A program made the translations under genes and the position numbers. DNA of 64,000 bases, taken from positions 1 through 64,000 of the forward strand of contig CAVWCW010000007.1 in the NCBI GenBank assembly GCA_963753615.1, in the 5' to 3' direction. Positions 1 through 8,161 of the stretch are shown in pieces (the first letter of the stretch is position 1; each line of letters starts with the position of its first letter). The notes under the pieces are model-generated. The model searched no databases. It was not told the origin of the DNA and worked only from the letters and a program-made list of their open reading frames with translations. Source of the DNA: CAVWCW01 sp963753615. Its GTDB lineage: Bacteria; Pseudomonadota; Gammaproteobacteria; Chromatiales; Chromatiaceae.

Positions 1-916
1 TTCGGTGAAGGACGGTTTTTCAGTGACCGCTTTCCGGATGGCCCGACTGATTAAGGCTCTTGGCTCGTTGGTCCGTTCTTGGTCGGGGTCCGGCCGCTGA
101 GCACTGGGAATTCGAGTGGCCGATTACGCGGCACTCATGGCGCTTAAGGGGTCCAGAGCTGCCCAAAGCAGCTCGGGCCGCCATCGAATGAGCTCACCAG
201 CGACCGCAAAATGCGGCCGCTGGCACAACACCGGTGACCGGTGGTCCGCGACCCAGCGCAGACAGTCGGTGCCCATCCCTACCGAGTCGGATACGGGGCG
301 GGAAAGATAAACACCTTGCTACGTATATATCCGTTTGGCTTTCGGGGAACCGTAATGCAAGTATCCGAGTGGGGGAATCGTTTGGCCTTGCGCCCCGTTG
401 CCCACAGAAGACCTCCAGGACGGCCAAAGCGTCGACGGAGGGCGTACCGTTAGGAACCCTTCACAGCGAGTTGAGCTGATGGCGGCTTTCGGCGAACGCC
501 TGCTGCCGCTGACAAGCCGGAGATTGAGCGATAGTCGATGCGACGCTGCCGCCGCTCAATAGGCCCAGGCCAACCGCGGCAGCCCACCGTCGTCTGCCGA
601 AGGACTCCCGGCGGCGGGAGCGCGCAGGAAGCGGTTATTAAGAAACCGGCTTTCACTGCTCGAAAACCGTGGTGCGTATCCAATTCTCTCTGCCCCCGGC
701 AGCCCCTGTTTTGCCACACCGGGTCATGGGAGGAGAAATATTCTTTCTGGTGGATTTACTTTGTCAACCATTGGGACTATATATCCATCATGCACACAGT
801 CGTGTGCGTGATTACGACCGTCCTGGTCGGTTCTTTTGGCTTACCACCGGGTTCACCAAGTGAGGTTTCCGCAACGAAACCCGAGTGGCCTGTTTGGCAG
901 CCGGAGAATGATCCCC
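1..916. other. Stretch without a supported gene
   Basis: I see no convincing coding region here: the open frames are short, overlap each other and lack ribosome binding sites. Positions about 46-107 resemble positions about 6055-6112 (both contain a shared core ending in CTTGGCTCG), which suggests a diverged dispersed sequence. The stretch probably belongs to the decayed accessory region that continues to about 8 kb. Confidence 0.5.
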
Positions 917-1435
917 ATGAATGCGCTACTAGTGGCATCAAGAATATGCGTAACGCTATCGGCTCTGCTATTGTCAACCGGCCTGGTTCAAGCTGACGGC
1001 ATTAAGGCGAGGGGCGGCACGCTCGCCTGTGGGGGCAACCATTTTTCGCGTTTAGCGGGGAGTGAGCTGCATCGCACTTCATACATCTTCCGAAATTTCA
1101 ATGCGAGCGCCACGATCACCATCGAGAGCGTCCGGGTGTTCGACGCCAACGGAAATATTCTCTTCGATTTTCCCGGCATTGGGCTGCCCGCGCACGTAAA
1201 GACCGAACTCGGTCCCAACGAAACGACGCAGATCAATACGGCAGACATACTGTTCGAGGATCTGGACTCGGCTGATCGGCCTATTCAAACCCTTGTCGGC
1301 TGGTCCTCGGGTCGCAGCCATAGATACATACCCCTCAATGGCTCAACCGTCCGAACGGTGCGTGTGGAAGGCACGGGGGCGGAGCTAAGCCGAACGAGTT
1401 CTGAATGTAATTTCATCGACTACCGGCAGCAATAA
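917..1435 (+). CDS. Secreted hypothetical protein
   Basis: A 172-residue protein of unknown function. The first ~27 residues form a signal peptide (hydrophobic core rich in L/S/A, then VQADG as the likely cleavage area), so the product is probably periplasmic or secreted. The mature part is polar and beta-rich in character, with a conserved-looking pair of cysteines (near LACGG and SECNF). I chose the ATG at 917 over the one at 908 because GGAG at 903-906 then sits about 10 bases upstream. It stands alone ahead of the lipoprotein gene at 1537. No family was recognised; base composition is less GC-rich than the housekeeping genes further right. Confidence 0.6.
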   Translation: MNALLVASRICVTLSALLLSTGLVQADGIKARGGTLACGGNHFSRLAGSELHRTSYIFRNFNASATITIESVRVFDANGNILFDFPGIGLPAHVKTELGPNETTQINTADILFEDLDSADRPIQTLVGWSSGRSHRYIPLNGSTVRTVRVEGTGAELSRTSSECNFIDYRQQ

Positions 1436-1536
1436 TTTCACCTTGCTGCTCAAGGTTCAGCGCTGGATATCACCGCAGCAGCGCCAGGCTTAATCAGCGA
1501 CCCGGTTGCCCCCTCTGTGTCTAAGGAGGTCATATC

Positions 1537-1920
1537 ATGACCAAGCATTCGGCATCTCAGAAGATCATCTCGACCTTGATAATTACGCACTTGATCGGCT
1601 GCACATCCATGCAACGCATCGAAGCTGAACCTGGTGAGCTTCAGGACCGGATCAGGAATGACAATATCGTTATTGTCGGCGATAACGTGAAGACCTTTAC
1701 TGAGGATGGTAAAGAATATCAATTTGAGGTTACAGCAATTGACACAGAGGCTATTCGTGGCGAGCATACCACGGTCCCGGTCGACAGCATTATTGCTCTG
1801 GAAACCCAGGAAATCAGCATTGGCAAGACATCCCTGCTTACGGGGGGAGTCGCGGGCGTCGCTTTCCTGATAGCCATCGCGATCGCACCAGCCCTTATTC
1901 TGGCAGCTTCAGCGCCATAG
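1537..1920 (+). CDS. Small hypothetical lipoprotein with C-terminal membrane segment
   Basis: A 127-residue protein of unknown function. It starts with a signal peptide ending in a lipobox (HLIGC, Cys about residue 22), so it is probably lipid-anchored. The middle (~35-95) is a compact beta-rich domain and the last ~25 residues are strongly hydrophobic (GVAFLIAIAIAPALILAA), so the protein may be held at both ends. A near-perfect Shine-Dalgarno, AAGGAGGT at 1523-1530, fixes the start. The coding sequence is notably less GC-rich than the core genes, consistent with acquisition by transfer. I do not recognise a named family. Confidence 0.7.
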   Translation: MTKHSASQKIISTLIITHLIGCTSMQRIEAEPGELQDRIRNDNIVIVGDNVKTFTEDGKEYQFEVTAIDTEAIRGEHTTVPVDSIIALETQEISIGKTSLLTGGVAGVAFLIAIAIAPALILAASAP

Positions 1921-1990
1921 TCAGAAGGGACCAAAAACGAGTAATAAGATCGTAGCAGGAATAAATGCCTGCAGGTCTGCTCGGCATCGC

Positions 1991-2163
1991 TGCCGCTCAG
2001 ATCGGAACCGGGCGTTGGCGCACCGAGCCGAAGTCCCGACGATTTGGGTTTGCGGTGAAGGGCGACCGCTGGGGCGCCCTGAGCCCTTGCCGGGGATCGG
2101 GTTTCGATCGCCGGCGGGCCTCGCCGTTTGTCAGTCGGGGCGACCGTCGGCCCGCGGCCGCAA
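1991..2163 (+). repeat. Dispersed ~175-bp repeat, copy 1
   Basis: This stretch aligns with 6312-6488 in the same orientation over its full length. Shared blocks include GCGGTGAAGGGC, GGGATCGGGTTTCGATCGCC and GTCGGCCCGCGGCCGCAA, with small length differences between them. By eye the identity is roughly three quarters. The right end of both copies is at GCGGCCGCAA, after which the sequences differ completely. Here the repeat abuts the argA remnant. No open frame is conserved between the copies, so it looks like a non-coding mobile or REP-like element. Confidence 0.75.
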
Positions 2164-2311
2164 AAGGAGCTTGTTCGTACTCACCACCCAGACCGCCCAC
2201 TGGTTCCGCGAGCGCGGCTTCGAGGCCATGGAACTGCAGGAACGGCCGATGGAAAAACAGCGGCTGTACAATTTCCGGCGCAACTCCAAGGTGTTTGCCA
2301 AGGCGCTGTGA
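2164..2311 (+). pseudogene. argA: C-terminal remnant of N-acetylglutamate synthase (argA)
   Basis: About 48 codons ending in a normal stop at 2309-2311 encode a sequence typical of the very C-terminus of ArgA, the acetyltransferase that makes N-acetylglutamate for arginine synthesis. It contains LFVLTTQTAHWFRERGFE and later LYNFRRNSKV. The rest of the gene (about 390 codons, including most of the GNAT domain and the whole kinase-like domain) is absent; the reading frame runs upstream directly into the dispersed repeat ending at 2163. An open frame from 2015 joins repeat and remnant, but the repeat part is not ArgA. The intact argA may be elsewhere. Confidence 0.75.
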
Positions 2312-2584
2312 AAGGACGGTCATTCGTTGTGAGGCGCGAAGACTCAATTACGGCGCTCGTTCGGTACTCCGGCATCCGTTGCCGGGATTCAGCCAGGCAT
2401 CGGCGTCCCTTTACCGGTTCTAAAATATCCGAGCCCGACCTTTGCCGCTAAGCTCACCTCCGATGGTCGAGATGGTGAACCGGGCAGTTGGCTGGGACCT
2501 CCCCGCAGACGCTGGACCGAAAAGCGAGTCCGGCTAGCCAATGCAACTGACCGATCGTCCCCTCGAGTTCGCAGGAGTAGACAA

Positions 2585-3082
2585 ATGAGCTCGACCAGGT
2601 TGTTTGCCGTTGTCTCCATTATGCTGGGGGTTACGGCGATCGTGGTTCCCTATTTTTTCGGAACCTTGGCGGTAATGGCGCTCGGTGGCGTTATGCTGGC
2701 CAGCGGCATCGCCGCTTTGGTCTATGTCAGCGCCGCACCTAAGCAGGGGTTGCCGGTCAGCGTATTCGGCTCCTGGGCGCAGGTGATCATCGGCGCCGTG
2801 ATCCTGATCTGGCCGGAATTGACCTTGTGGCTGGTGGCCGTGCTCTTGGGAGGCGGTCTCATTCTCAGCGGCATCACCGGGTTGGCGGCCCTGCGCGACG
2901 CGGGGGTGATCAACCCGCCCCGGCTTCGGAAGATCGGGTTATGGTCAAGCATAATAGTGCTGGGCGTGCTGCTCATCGTGATCGGAGGCCTGGGCTCCGC
3001 GATTCTGCTCGGCTTGGTCCTCGGCGTCGCCTTGATCAGCGCCGGTCTTCAACAGTGGCGTTGGGAGGATTCATTCATCTGA
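2585..3082 (+). CDS. HdeD-family (DUF308) membrane protein
   Basis: A 165-residue inner-membrane protein made almost entirely of hydrophobic helices, about six in three pairs with short loops. This matches the DUF308/HdeD family; E. coli HdeD is linked to acid resistance, but the biochemical role is unknown. The length is close to that of the family (~190). An SD-like GCAGGAG lies about 10 bases before the ATG. No operon partner is visible: the upstream gene is the broken argA piece and the downstream KARI paralog starts more than 300 bases away. The specific function here is unproven. Confidence 0.8.
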   Translation: MSSTRLFAVVSIMLGVTAIVVPYFFGTLAVMALGGVMLASGIAALVYVSAAPKQGLPVSVFGSWAQVIIGAVILIWPELTLWLVAVLLGGGLILSGITGLAALRDAGVINPPRLRKIGLWSSIIVLGVLLIVIGGLGSAILLGLVLGVALISAGLQQWRWEDSFI

Positions 3083-3397
3083 ACCCCGGGCTTCGCCGAT
3101 CCGCCTATCGGTCCCGGCCTTGGGTTTTCCTCAGGTTCGATGCGGGGCCGGGTCGAGTCGGGAAATGTCTGTCTGAAGTCTCCGATGCGGCCATACCGAA
3201 ACGCGTCAAGTTCCGCTTCATGTTTGCTCGGAGATGGCTGCGCACTCCTTTTGCTTAGAACAGGCCCGGAGGCGGAACGACACGCCTGAGCCACGGACGT
3301 TTGCATTCCTTTACGGGGCCAGTATATTGCGTGTTCTCCGCCTTCGGTGTGGCGCATCCATACACTGAGTGTTTCTGACTACAGCAAGGAGAAAACT
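3083..3397. other. Intergenic stretch without a gene
   Basis: No conserved open frame. The last ~60 bases carry the ribosome binding site (AAGGAG at about 3386-3391) for the KARI paralog. Confidence 0.5.
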
Positions 3398-4500
3398 ATG
3401 GCAAAGATTGATTTTGGCGGCGTTGAGGAAGAAGTCATCACGCGCGAAGAGTTCCCCGTGGACAAGGCCCTGGAAGTCCTCAAGGACGAGACGATCGCCG
3501 TCATCGGCTACGGCGTCCAGGGCCCGGCCCAGGCGCTGAACATGAGGGACAACGGCTTCAACGTCATCATCGGCCAGTCCAAGAAGTTCCAGAAGGACTG
3601 GGACCGGGCCGTCGCCGACGGCTGGGTGCCGGGCGAGACGCTCTTCGACATCGAGGAAGCGGCCCAACGCGGCACGATCATCCAGATGCTCGTCTCCGAC
3701 GCCGCCCAGAAGGCGATCTGGCCGACCATCAAGAAGTGCCTCAACGCAGGCGACGCGCTCTATTTCTCGCACGGCTTCTCCATCGTCTACAAGGACCAGA
3801 CCGAGGTCATCCCGCCGGAGAACGTCGACGTGATCCTGGTCGCGCCGAAGGGTTCGGGAACCTCGGTCCGCCGGAACTTCCTCTCCGGCGCCGGCATCAA
3901 CTCCAGCTTCGCCGTCGCCCAGGACTCCACCGGCCGCGCCCGTGAGCGGTGCCATCGCCCTGGGCATCGCCATCGGCTCCGGCTACCTCTTCCCGACCAC
4001 CTTCGAAGCAGGAGGTCTACAGCGACCTGACCGGCGAACGCGGCGTCCTGATGGGCGCCCTGGCCGGCGTCATGGAAGCCCAGTACGACGTCCTGCGCGC
4101 CAACGGCCACAGCCCGAGCGAAGCCTTCAACGAAACCGTCGAAGAACTGACCCAGAGCCTGATCCGCCTGGTCGACGAGAACGGCATGGACTGGATGTAC
4201 GCCAACTGCTCGGCCACCGCCCAGCGCGGCGCCCTGGACTGGAAGCCGAAGTTCAAGGCAGCCACGCTGCCGGTCTTTCGGGAGCTCTACAAGCGCGTCC
4301 GTAGCGGCGCCGAGACTCAGCGGGTCCTCGAGAGTTGCGGTGGCCCCGACTACCAGGAGAAGCTCGGCAAGGAGCTTGGCGAGATCGGCGATTCCGAAAT
4401 GTGGCGGGCCGGCAAGGCCACCCGAGACCTGCGGCCGAAGGAACCGGCAAGAGACATTGACGCTAGCACGAGGGGTGTTGGCGGCCGCGGCGAGAACTAG
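3398..4500 (+). pseudogene. Ketol-acid reductoisomerase paralog, two frameshifts
   Basis: Encodes a second ketol-acid reductoisomerase (KARI, the NADPH-dependent second step of valine/isoleucine synthesis), different from the classical ilvC at 57819-58841. The N-terminus has the Rossmann motif GYGVQGPAQA. The GPAQA form and overall sequence resemble the type I know from Bacteroidetes/Planctomycetes-like lineages rather than proteobacterial IlvC, so transfer is likely. The frame breaks twice by one extra base: near 3950 (after GRARER, resuming at AIALGIAIGSGY) and near 4008 (after FPTTFE, resuming at QEVYSDLTGERG). Outside these points conservation is excellent, and there is a strong AAGGAG before the ATG. 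So inactivation is either recent or an artefact. After LRPKE the frame runs ~18 residues further than usual. Confidence 0.85.
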
Positions 4501-4582
4501 ACCGCGCAGTTTTTCTATGCAAGAGCGGCGCTCGGATCGGGAAATCCGGGCGCTTTCTCGTCCTCGTCTGGTCGCGATTACT

Positions 4583-4941
4583 GGCTGGAAGGGCCCCCAA
4601 GCCAAAGCCGCCGCGGAAGGGCGAGAGAAAACGCCGGCGGAACACCGGGCAGCGATGGCCGGTTTTTTGCTCCTGCAAAACGGGCATACATGCCTTCCAT
4701 GGCGTTAACTTGGGCGCAGCGGCTCAAACGCATCTGTGGCATCGAAATCGAGACCAGTCCGGCCTGCGGCGGAACGCTGCGGATCGTCGCCTGCATAAAT
4801 GACCCGGTGGTAATCAAGGAGATCGTCTTCCACGTCGACACCAAAGACGCCTGTTCGGCACCCTCCCGGATGCCCCCTCTCGGGCGCCACCGCCGGCCGA
4901 TCTGTTTCCCCCAAAACACCTATTACTACATACTCCTCTGA
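4583..4941 (+). pseudogene. IS91-family transposase C-terminal remnant
   Basis: Two pieces match the C-terminal end of the Y2-type (IS91/IS801-like) transposases. One frame gives EGREKTPAEHRAAM up to about 4659. After roughly 50 unrelated bases another frame continues with LTWAQRLKRICGIEIET, SPACGG and IVACINDPVVIKEI, which is the characteristic zinc-finger-like tail. The catalytic domain is missing. It lies directly behind the frameshifted KARI paralog, so an IS91-type element may have taken part in bringing in or rearranging this segment. Confidence 0.75.
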
Positions 4942-5235
4942 GCGGCTGCGACCTGGGTGGGCGCGGCAGGCCGGGGTTTGGCCCGATAGTCAGAATACCT
5001 TTGAAACCCCGTTCGCCTGCAGGCCGTTTCCCGATTCGGGAGTTCGGGAGGCTGGGATTCCGGCCGATATCCCGTCGCAGGCGGGTTGACGGCTGTCTGA
5101 CAACCGGAGGATACTCGAGCGGCTTGGGGACAAGGGCGTTTATGCTGCCTATACTCCGCATTTTCCTTTACATACGCTGTGGTTACGGCCAACTACAAAC
5201 ATCATCCCAGTCAACGAAGAAAAAGGGTGACACGA

Positions 5236-5820
5236 ATGAAAAAGATTTGGTTGTTGTTTATCGCGCTCGCCGCTTGCGCCATGAATGCCAAGGCATCCTT
5301 TAACGGGCAGGTGATATTGGCGGAATACCTCTTTCCAGATACCGCAACGGTCGTGCCGGGCGGCTTCACGCCAGCACAGGCGACCGTTGGGGGCGGAGTG
5401 GAATTCAACAGCTATGGTTTGACCGCGGTTGATTTATCGTCGAACAACATACTCTGGACGAACATTGACACCGCAGGCGGTAACGTCACCTTTGCTCCTC
5501 CCGCAAGCTTCAATGGCCATCAGTTCACCGACGTCAACGGTACGATTCCGGAGATCACCGGCGTGACAATCAATGCGGCGACGACGCTACCCGGTTTCGA
5601 CGCGTCGCGCGTGTCCTTCGACGCGAACAGCATCCGCGCCAATTTCGATAATCTTATCATGGCGCCCGCGGATATCGTTTCGCTCGACGTAACTTTCGCG
5701 GCCGCGCCGGCCCCGGCGCCACAAGCAGTTCCGACCCTCTCCGCGCTGGGATTGGGACTCCTCGGGCTGCTTCTCGGCCTGATCGGTATTCATGCAAACC
5801 GTTCACGCGCCCGTTCCTGA
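5236..5820 (+). CDS. Secreted protein with IPTL-CTERM-like sorting tail
   Basis: A 194-residue exported protein. It has an N-terminal signal peptide (MKKIWLLFIALAACAMNAKA), a beta-rich mature domain of unknown function, an A/P-rich linker around residues 155-168, and a C-terminal tail. The tail consists of VPTLSALG, a hydrophobic helix and a cluster of arginines (NRSRARS). That order matches the IPTL-CTERM protein-sorting signal, thought to be processed by an exosortase-type enzyme. None is encoded in this window. The start at 5236 gives a proper signal peptide and has GGGTGA upstream. It lies alone, followed by a perfect hairpin. It is probably a surface or matrix protein; the exact role is unknown. 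Confidence 0.75.
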   Translation: MKKIWLLFIALAACAMNAKASFNGQVILAEYLFPDTATVVPGGFTPAQATVGGGVEFNSYGLTAVDLSSNNILWTNIDTAGGNVTFAPPASFNGHQFTDVNGTIPEITGVTINAATTLPGFDASRVSFDANSIRANFDNLIMAPADIVSLDVTFAAAPAPAPQAVPTLSALGLGLLGLLLGLIGIHANRSRARS

Positions 5821-5832
5821 CCGGCGTTTATA

Positions 5833-5883
5833 CGAATAGCGATCGGTAAACACGTTGAACCAGCGATTCCCGATCGCTATTCG
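5833..5883 (+). repeat. Perfect 14-bp inverted repeat (hairpin) behind the sorting-tail gene
   Basis: CGAATAGCGATCGG at 5833-5846 is exactly complementary to CCGATCGCTATTCG at 5870-5883, with a 23-base loop. It begins 12 bases after the stop codon of the gene at 5236. There is no T-run behind it, so it may stabilise the mRNA or be a bidirectional structure rather than a classical terminator. Confidence 0.65.
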
Positions 5884-6311
5884 TCCAGCAACACGGGCCA
5901 AGCTCATAGGTTCGGTCAGTGGATTCGAGGAGTCTGCACCTGGGGAGTACCAGGGGACGTACCACGATTCTTTTCCCGCGGTGTTTTAATCGCTGCTTTT
6001 CGGTTTGGTCTGCCTACCGATGGCCCAGTCCTCGGCGTCCGCTTAAACATTGCGCTGACGAGAAAGGCCCTTGGCTCGATCGCCCTCTCCTGGTCGAAGC
6101 GGACCCCGAGCAATATCCTCCAGGCAACAACGAGGACAGCATACGATTCCGGATTCGATGCCTTTGCGAGGGTTTTTCCAATGCGCCAGCTTGCGTCCGT
6201 GGATATCCGCAACCGGGATGGGTCCGTAGATCGAGAGCTTAAGGATTAAAGATCGGCTGATGGTCGATTCTCGGCGCGGGCTCGTGGAGCGTTAGTGACC
6301 GTGAGGCATAA
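5884..6311. other. Intergenic stretch without a gene
   Basis: No supported coding region. Positions about 6055-6112 resemble 46-107 near the left end of the window. The dispersed repeat copy 2 follows at 6312. Confidence 0.5.
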
Positions 6312-6488
6312 CCGCCGCTGACACCCGAACCAGGAGTTTCCGCATCGGGCCGAAGGCCAGACGGTATGGGTTCGCGGTGAAGGGCAACCGCTCGAGAGCG
6401 CCCTTCCCTCGCTCGGGGATCGGGTTTCGATCGCCGGGCCTGGCCCCGGCCCTTTTCAATCGGGGCGCCCGTCGGCCCGCGGCCGCAA
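6312..6488 (+). repeat. Dispersed ~175-bp repeat, copy 2
   Basis: The second copy of the element at 1991-2163, in the same orientation and ending at the same GCGGCCGCAA boundary. Its right ~33 bases overlap the 3' end of nnrS (minus strand), so the last ~11 codons and the stop of nnrS are read from the repeat. See copy 1 for the shared blocks. Confidence 0.75.
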
Positions 6489-7658
6489 CAGGATCGGGAC
6501 ATAGATCACTGCAAAGACCCCGAACGCCAGCAGCCAAAGCAGCCCCGACAGCAGAATCCAGCCGACGTACCAGCCCGGCACCAAGTAGACGGCGAAGACC
6601 CGCACCAAGGCGGCCAGGTTGACCAGCCCGAAGGCCAGGACCATGGGCTTGGATGCCACCATCGAACGACCGGTGTGGCCGAGAGCGACCCGGGCCATCA
6701 TGCCCAGGGTGAAGACGCCGATGGCGCCAAGGGTCAGGGCATGCAGGGCCAGGTTCTGAGGAAAGGCGCCCAGGGCCGCGAATCCGAGCAGGGCGAAGCC
6801 GGCAATCAGCCAAAAATTGCCCGTATACAGCACCCAGAGGATGGGGATACCCCATAGCCGGTGGTCGTACCAGCCGGCCAGCCGCAGCGCCTGCACCAAG
6901 GCGAAAGCGAAGGCCGCCAACCCCAGGGCCCAGCCTCCGAGGGCCGCAAGCTGCAGCACCGCCACCAGCAACAGCAGGCCGAATCCAGCCCGTTCCACCC
7001 AGAGCCGGTTCCGGGGGTGGGCTCCGGTGAGCGCCTTCTCGGTAAAGAAAGGCATAATGCGCCCGCCTACCCAAAACAGGGTTAACAGAATCAGCACCAG
7101 CATCAGCATGCTGCCTCGGGCCGCCAGCCCCTCGGCCCAGCCCAGGGCCTCGGCATGCACCAGCCCATTGGCCAGGGCCATGGCCAGCAACAGAGGCAGA
7201 AACCAGCGGTTGACCCGATTCGCCCCGGCCCAGAGTGGGCGGGCCAGGGCCAGAGCCAGCAGGGGAAGAAAGGCGAAGTCCACCCCGGCGATCCAGGCCG
7301 GCGCCAACCCCGGTACCCAGGGCAGCAACCGGCCCGCCAGCCAGACAGAGGCGAGCAGCGCCAGCGGCAACCCGGTCGGCGTAGGCTGGCCGGTCCAGTT
7401 GCGCACCGCGGTGAGCAGGAAGCCCGCTATTGCCGCGGTCGCATAGCCAAACAGCATCTCGTGACCGTGCCAACCCAAGGCGCCATAGTAACCAGCGGCC
7501 TGAGCGCCCCGGTGCCACAACAACAGCCACAGCAGCATCAGCCCCAGGGCACCCAGCCCGGCGAGCAGAAAAAAGGGCCGGAACCCCAACCCGAACGGAC
7601 GCCAGCCCCGAACCGGGGCGGCGGGGACGGAACTCGAGCCAAATGATGGCTGCATCAT
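6456..7658 (-). CDS. nnrS: NnrS family membrane protein
   Basis: A 400-residue polytopic membrane protein with about 11-12 hydrophobic helices. The N-terminal signature WHGHEMLFGYA (about residues 60-70) is the hallmark of NnrS, a haem- and copper-containing protein linked to nitric-oxide stress and often regulated with denitrification genes. The start at 7658 (ATGATG) is supported by AGGAGG eight bases upstream. No NO-reductase or FNR-type gene is adjacent, and I saw no clear FNR box in the upstream 500 bases. The C-terminus (RPRADGRPD) is encoded by the dispersed repeat, which suggests that the original end was replaced or trimmed; most of the protein is intact. Confidence 0.9.
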   Translation of the reverse strand: MMQPSFGSSSVPAAPVRGWRPFGLGFRPFFLLAGLGALGLMLLWLLLWHRGAQAAGYYGALGWHGHEMLFGYATAAIAGFLLTAVRNWTGQPTPTGLPLALLASVWLAGRLLPWVPGLAPAWIAGVDFAFLPLLALALARPLWAGANRVNRWFLPLLLAMALANGLVHAEALGWAEGLAARGSMLMLVLILLTLFWVGGRIMPFFTEKALTGAHPRNRLWVERAGFGLLLLVAVLQLAALGGWALGLAAFAFALVQALRLAGWYDHRLWGIPILWVLYTGNFWLIAGFALLGFAALGAFPQNLALHALTLGAIGVFTLGMMARVALGHTGRSMVASKPMVLAFGLVNLAALVRVFAVYLVPGWYVGWILLSGLLWLLAFGVFAVIYVPILLRPRADGRPD

Positions 7659-7935
7659 GACGGTGGACCTCCTGCCTCTTGTGTATCGTCCCCATGACCG
7701 GACTGCCTTGATGCCGGTCAACTGGCGCCGGAAGCCGGCCGCAGGCACCGGGCTGGACGCTGCGGCGCACCGTGGCGGGGCCTTTATTTTCGGCGCGGCA
7801 TTGAAAAGCGCCGTTTCACCACAATCTGACGCGATCTGCAGGCATTATTCCTGCGTGGCGCATTTATTGCTTGAAAAATAACCAGGGTCGTTCCAGCGAC
7901 CCCAGAACCCAAAGCGCGGTACGGCCGCCGATAAA

Positions 7936-8049
7936 ATGCGCATCCATCGCTTCGCCCTCTCATCCCTGCTGCTGCTGGGCACCCTGGTGCTCGCGGTGAA
8001 CGCCTATCGGGTCGTCAGCACCATCACCTGCCCGTTGGTGGGGTTCTGA
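7936..8049 (+). CDS. Possible 37-residue membrane peptide
   Basis: A short open frame encodes MRIHRFALSSLLLLGTLVLA followed by 17 residues, a single hydrophobic segment like those of small membrane proteins. It lies in the ~500-base gap between nnrS and dusA and ends 112 bases before dusA. There is no good ribosome binding site, and no family is recognised. It could be a chance frame; I list it because the amino acid pattern is typical of real small membrane proteins. Confidence 0.3.
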   Translation: MRIHRFALSSLLLLGTLVLAVNAYRVVSTITCPLVGF

Positions 8050-8161
8050 ACCGCACCCGAACGCTGCTGAACGCCGAGGCCAAATTCGAGGGCTCCCCCT
8101 GCACCGGCGGAGCCGGCATAATACAATACCGTCCCCGGCCTTGGCCTCCGATAGCCCAATC

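Noticed and set aside
650..705. tRNA-Ser-like fragment (GCTCGAAAACCG, then a T-arm-like ATCCAATTCTCTCTGCC)
   Set aside because: The words recall tRNA-Ser(CGA), but the arms do not pair properly, the variable arm is missing and the 5' half is absent. It is too weak to call a tRNA or an attachment-site relic.
2015..2311. 98-residue open frame as a complete gene
   Set aside because: Its first half is translated dispersed repeat, and only the last ~48 residues are ArgA-like.
6292..7770. 492-residue minus-strand frame overlapping nnrS
   Set aside because: It is an Arg/Gly/Pro-rich shadow frame of nnrS without family resemblance.
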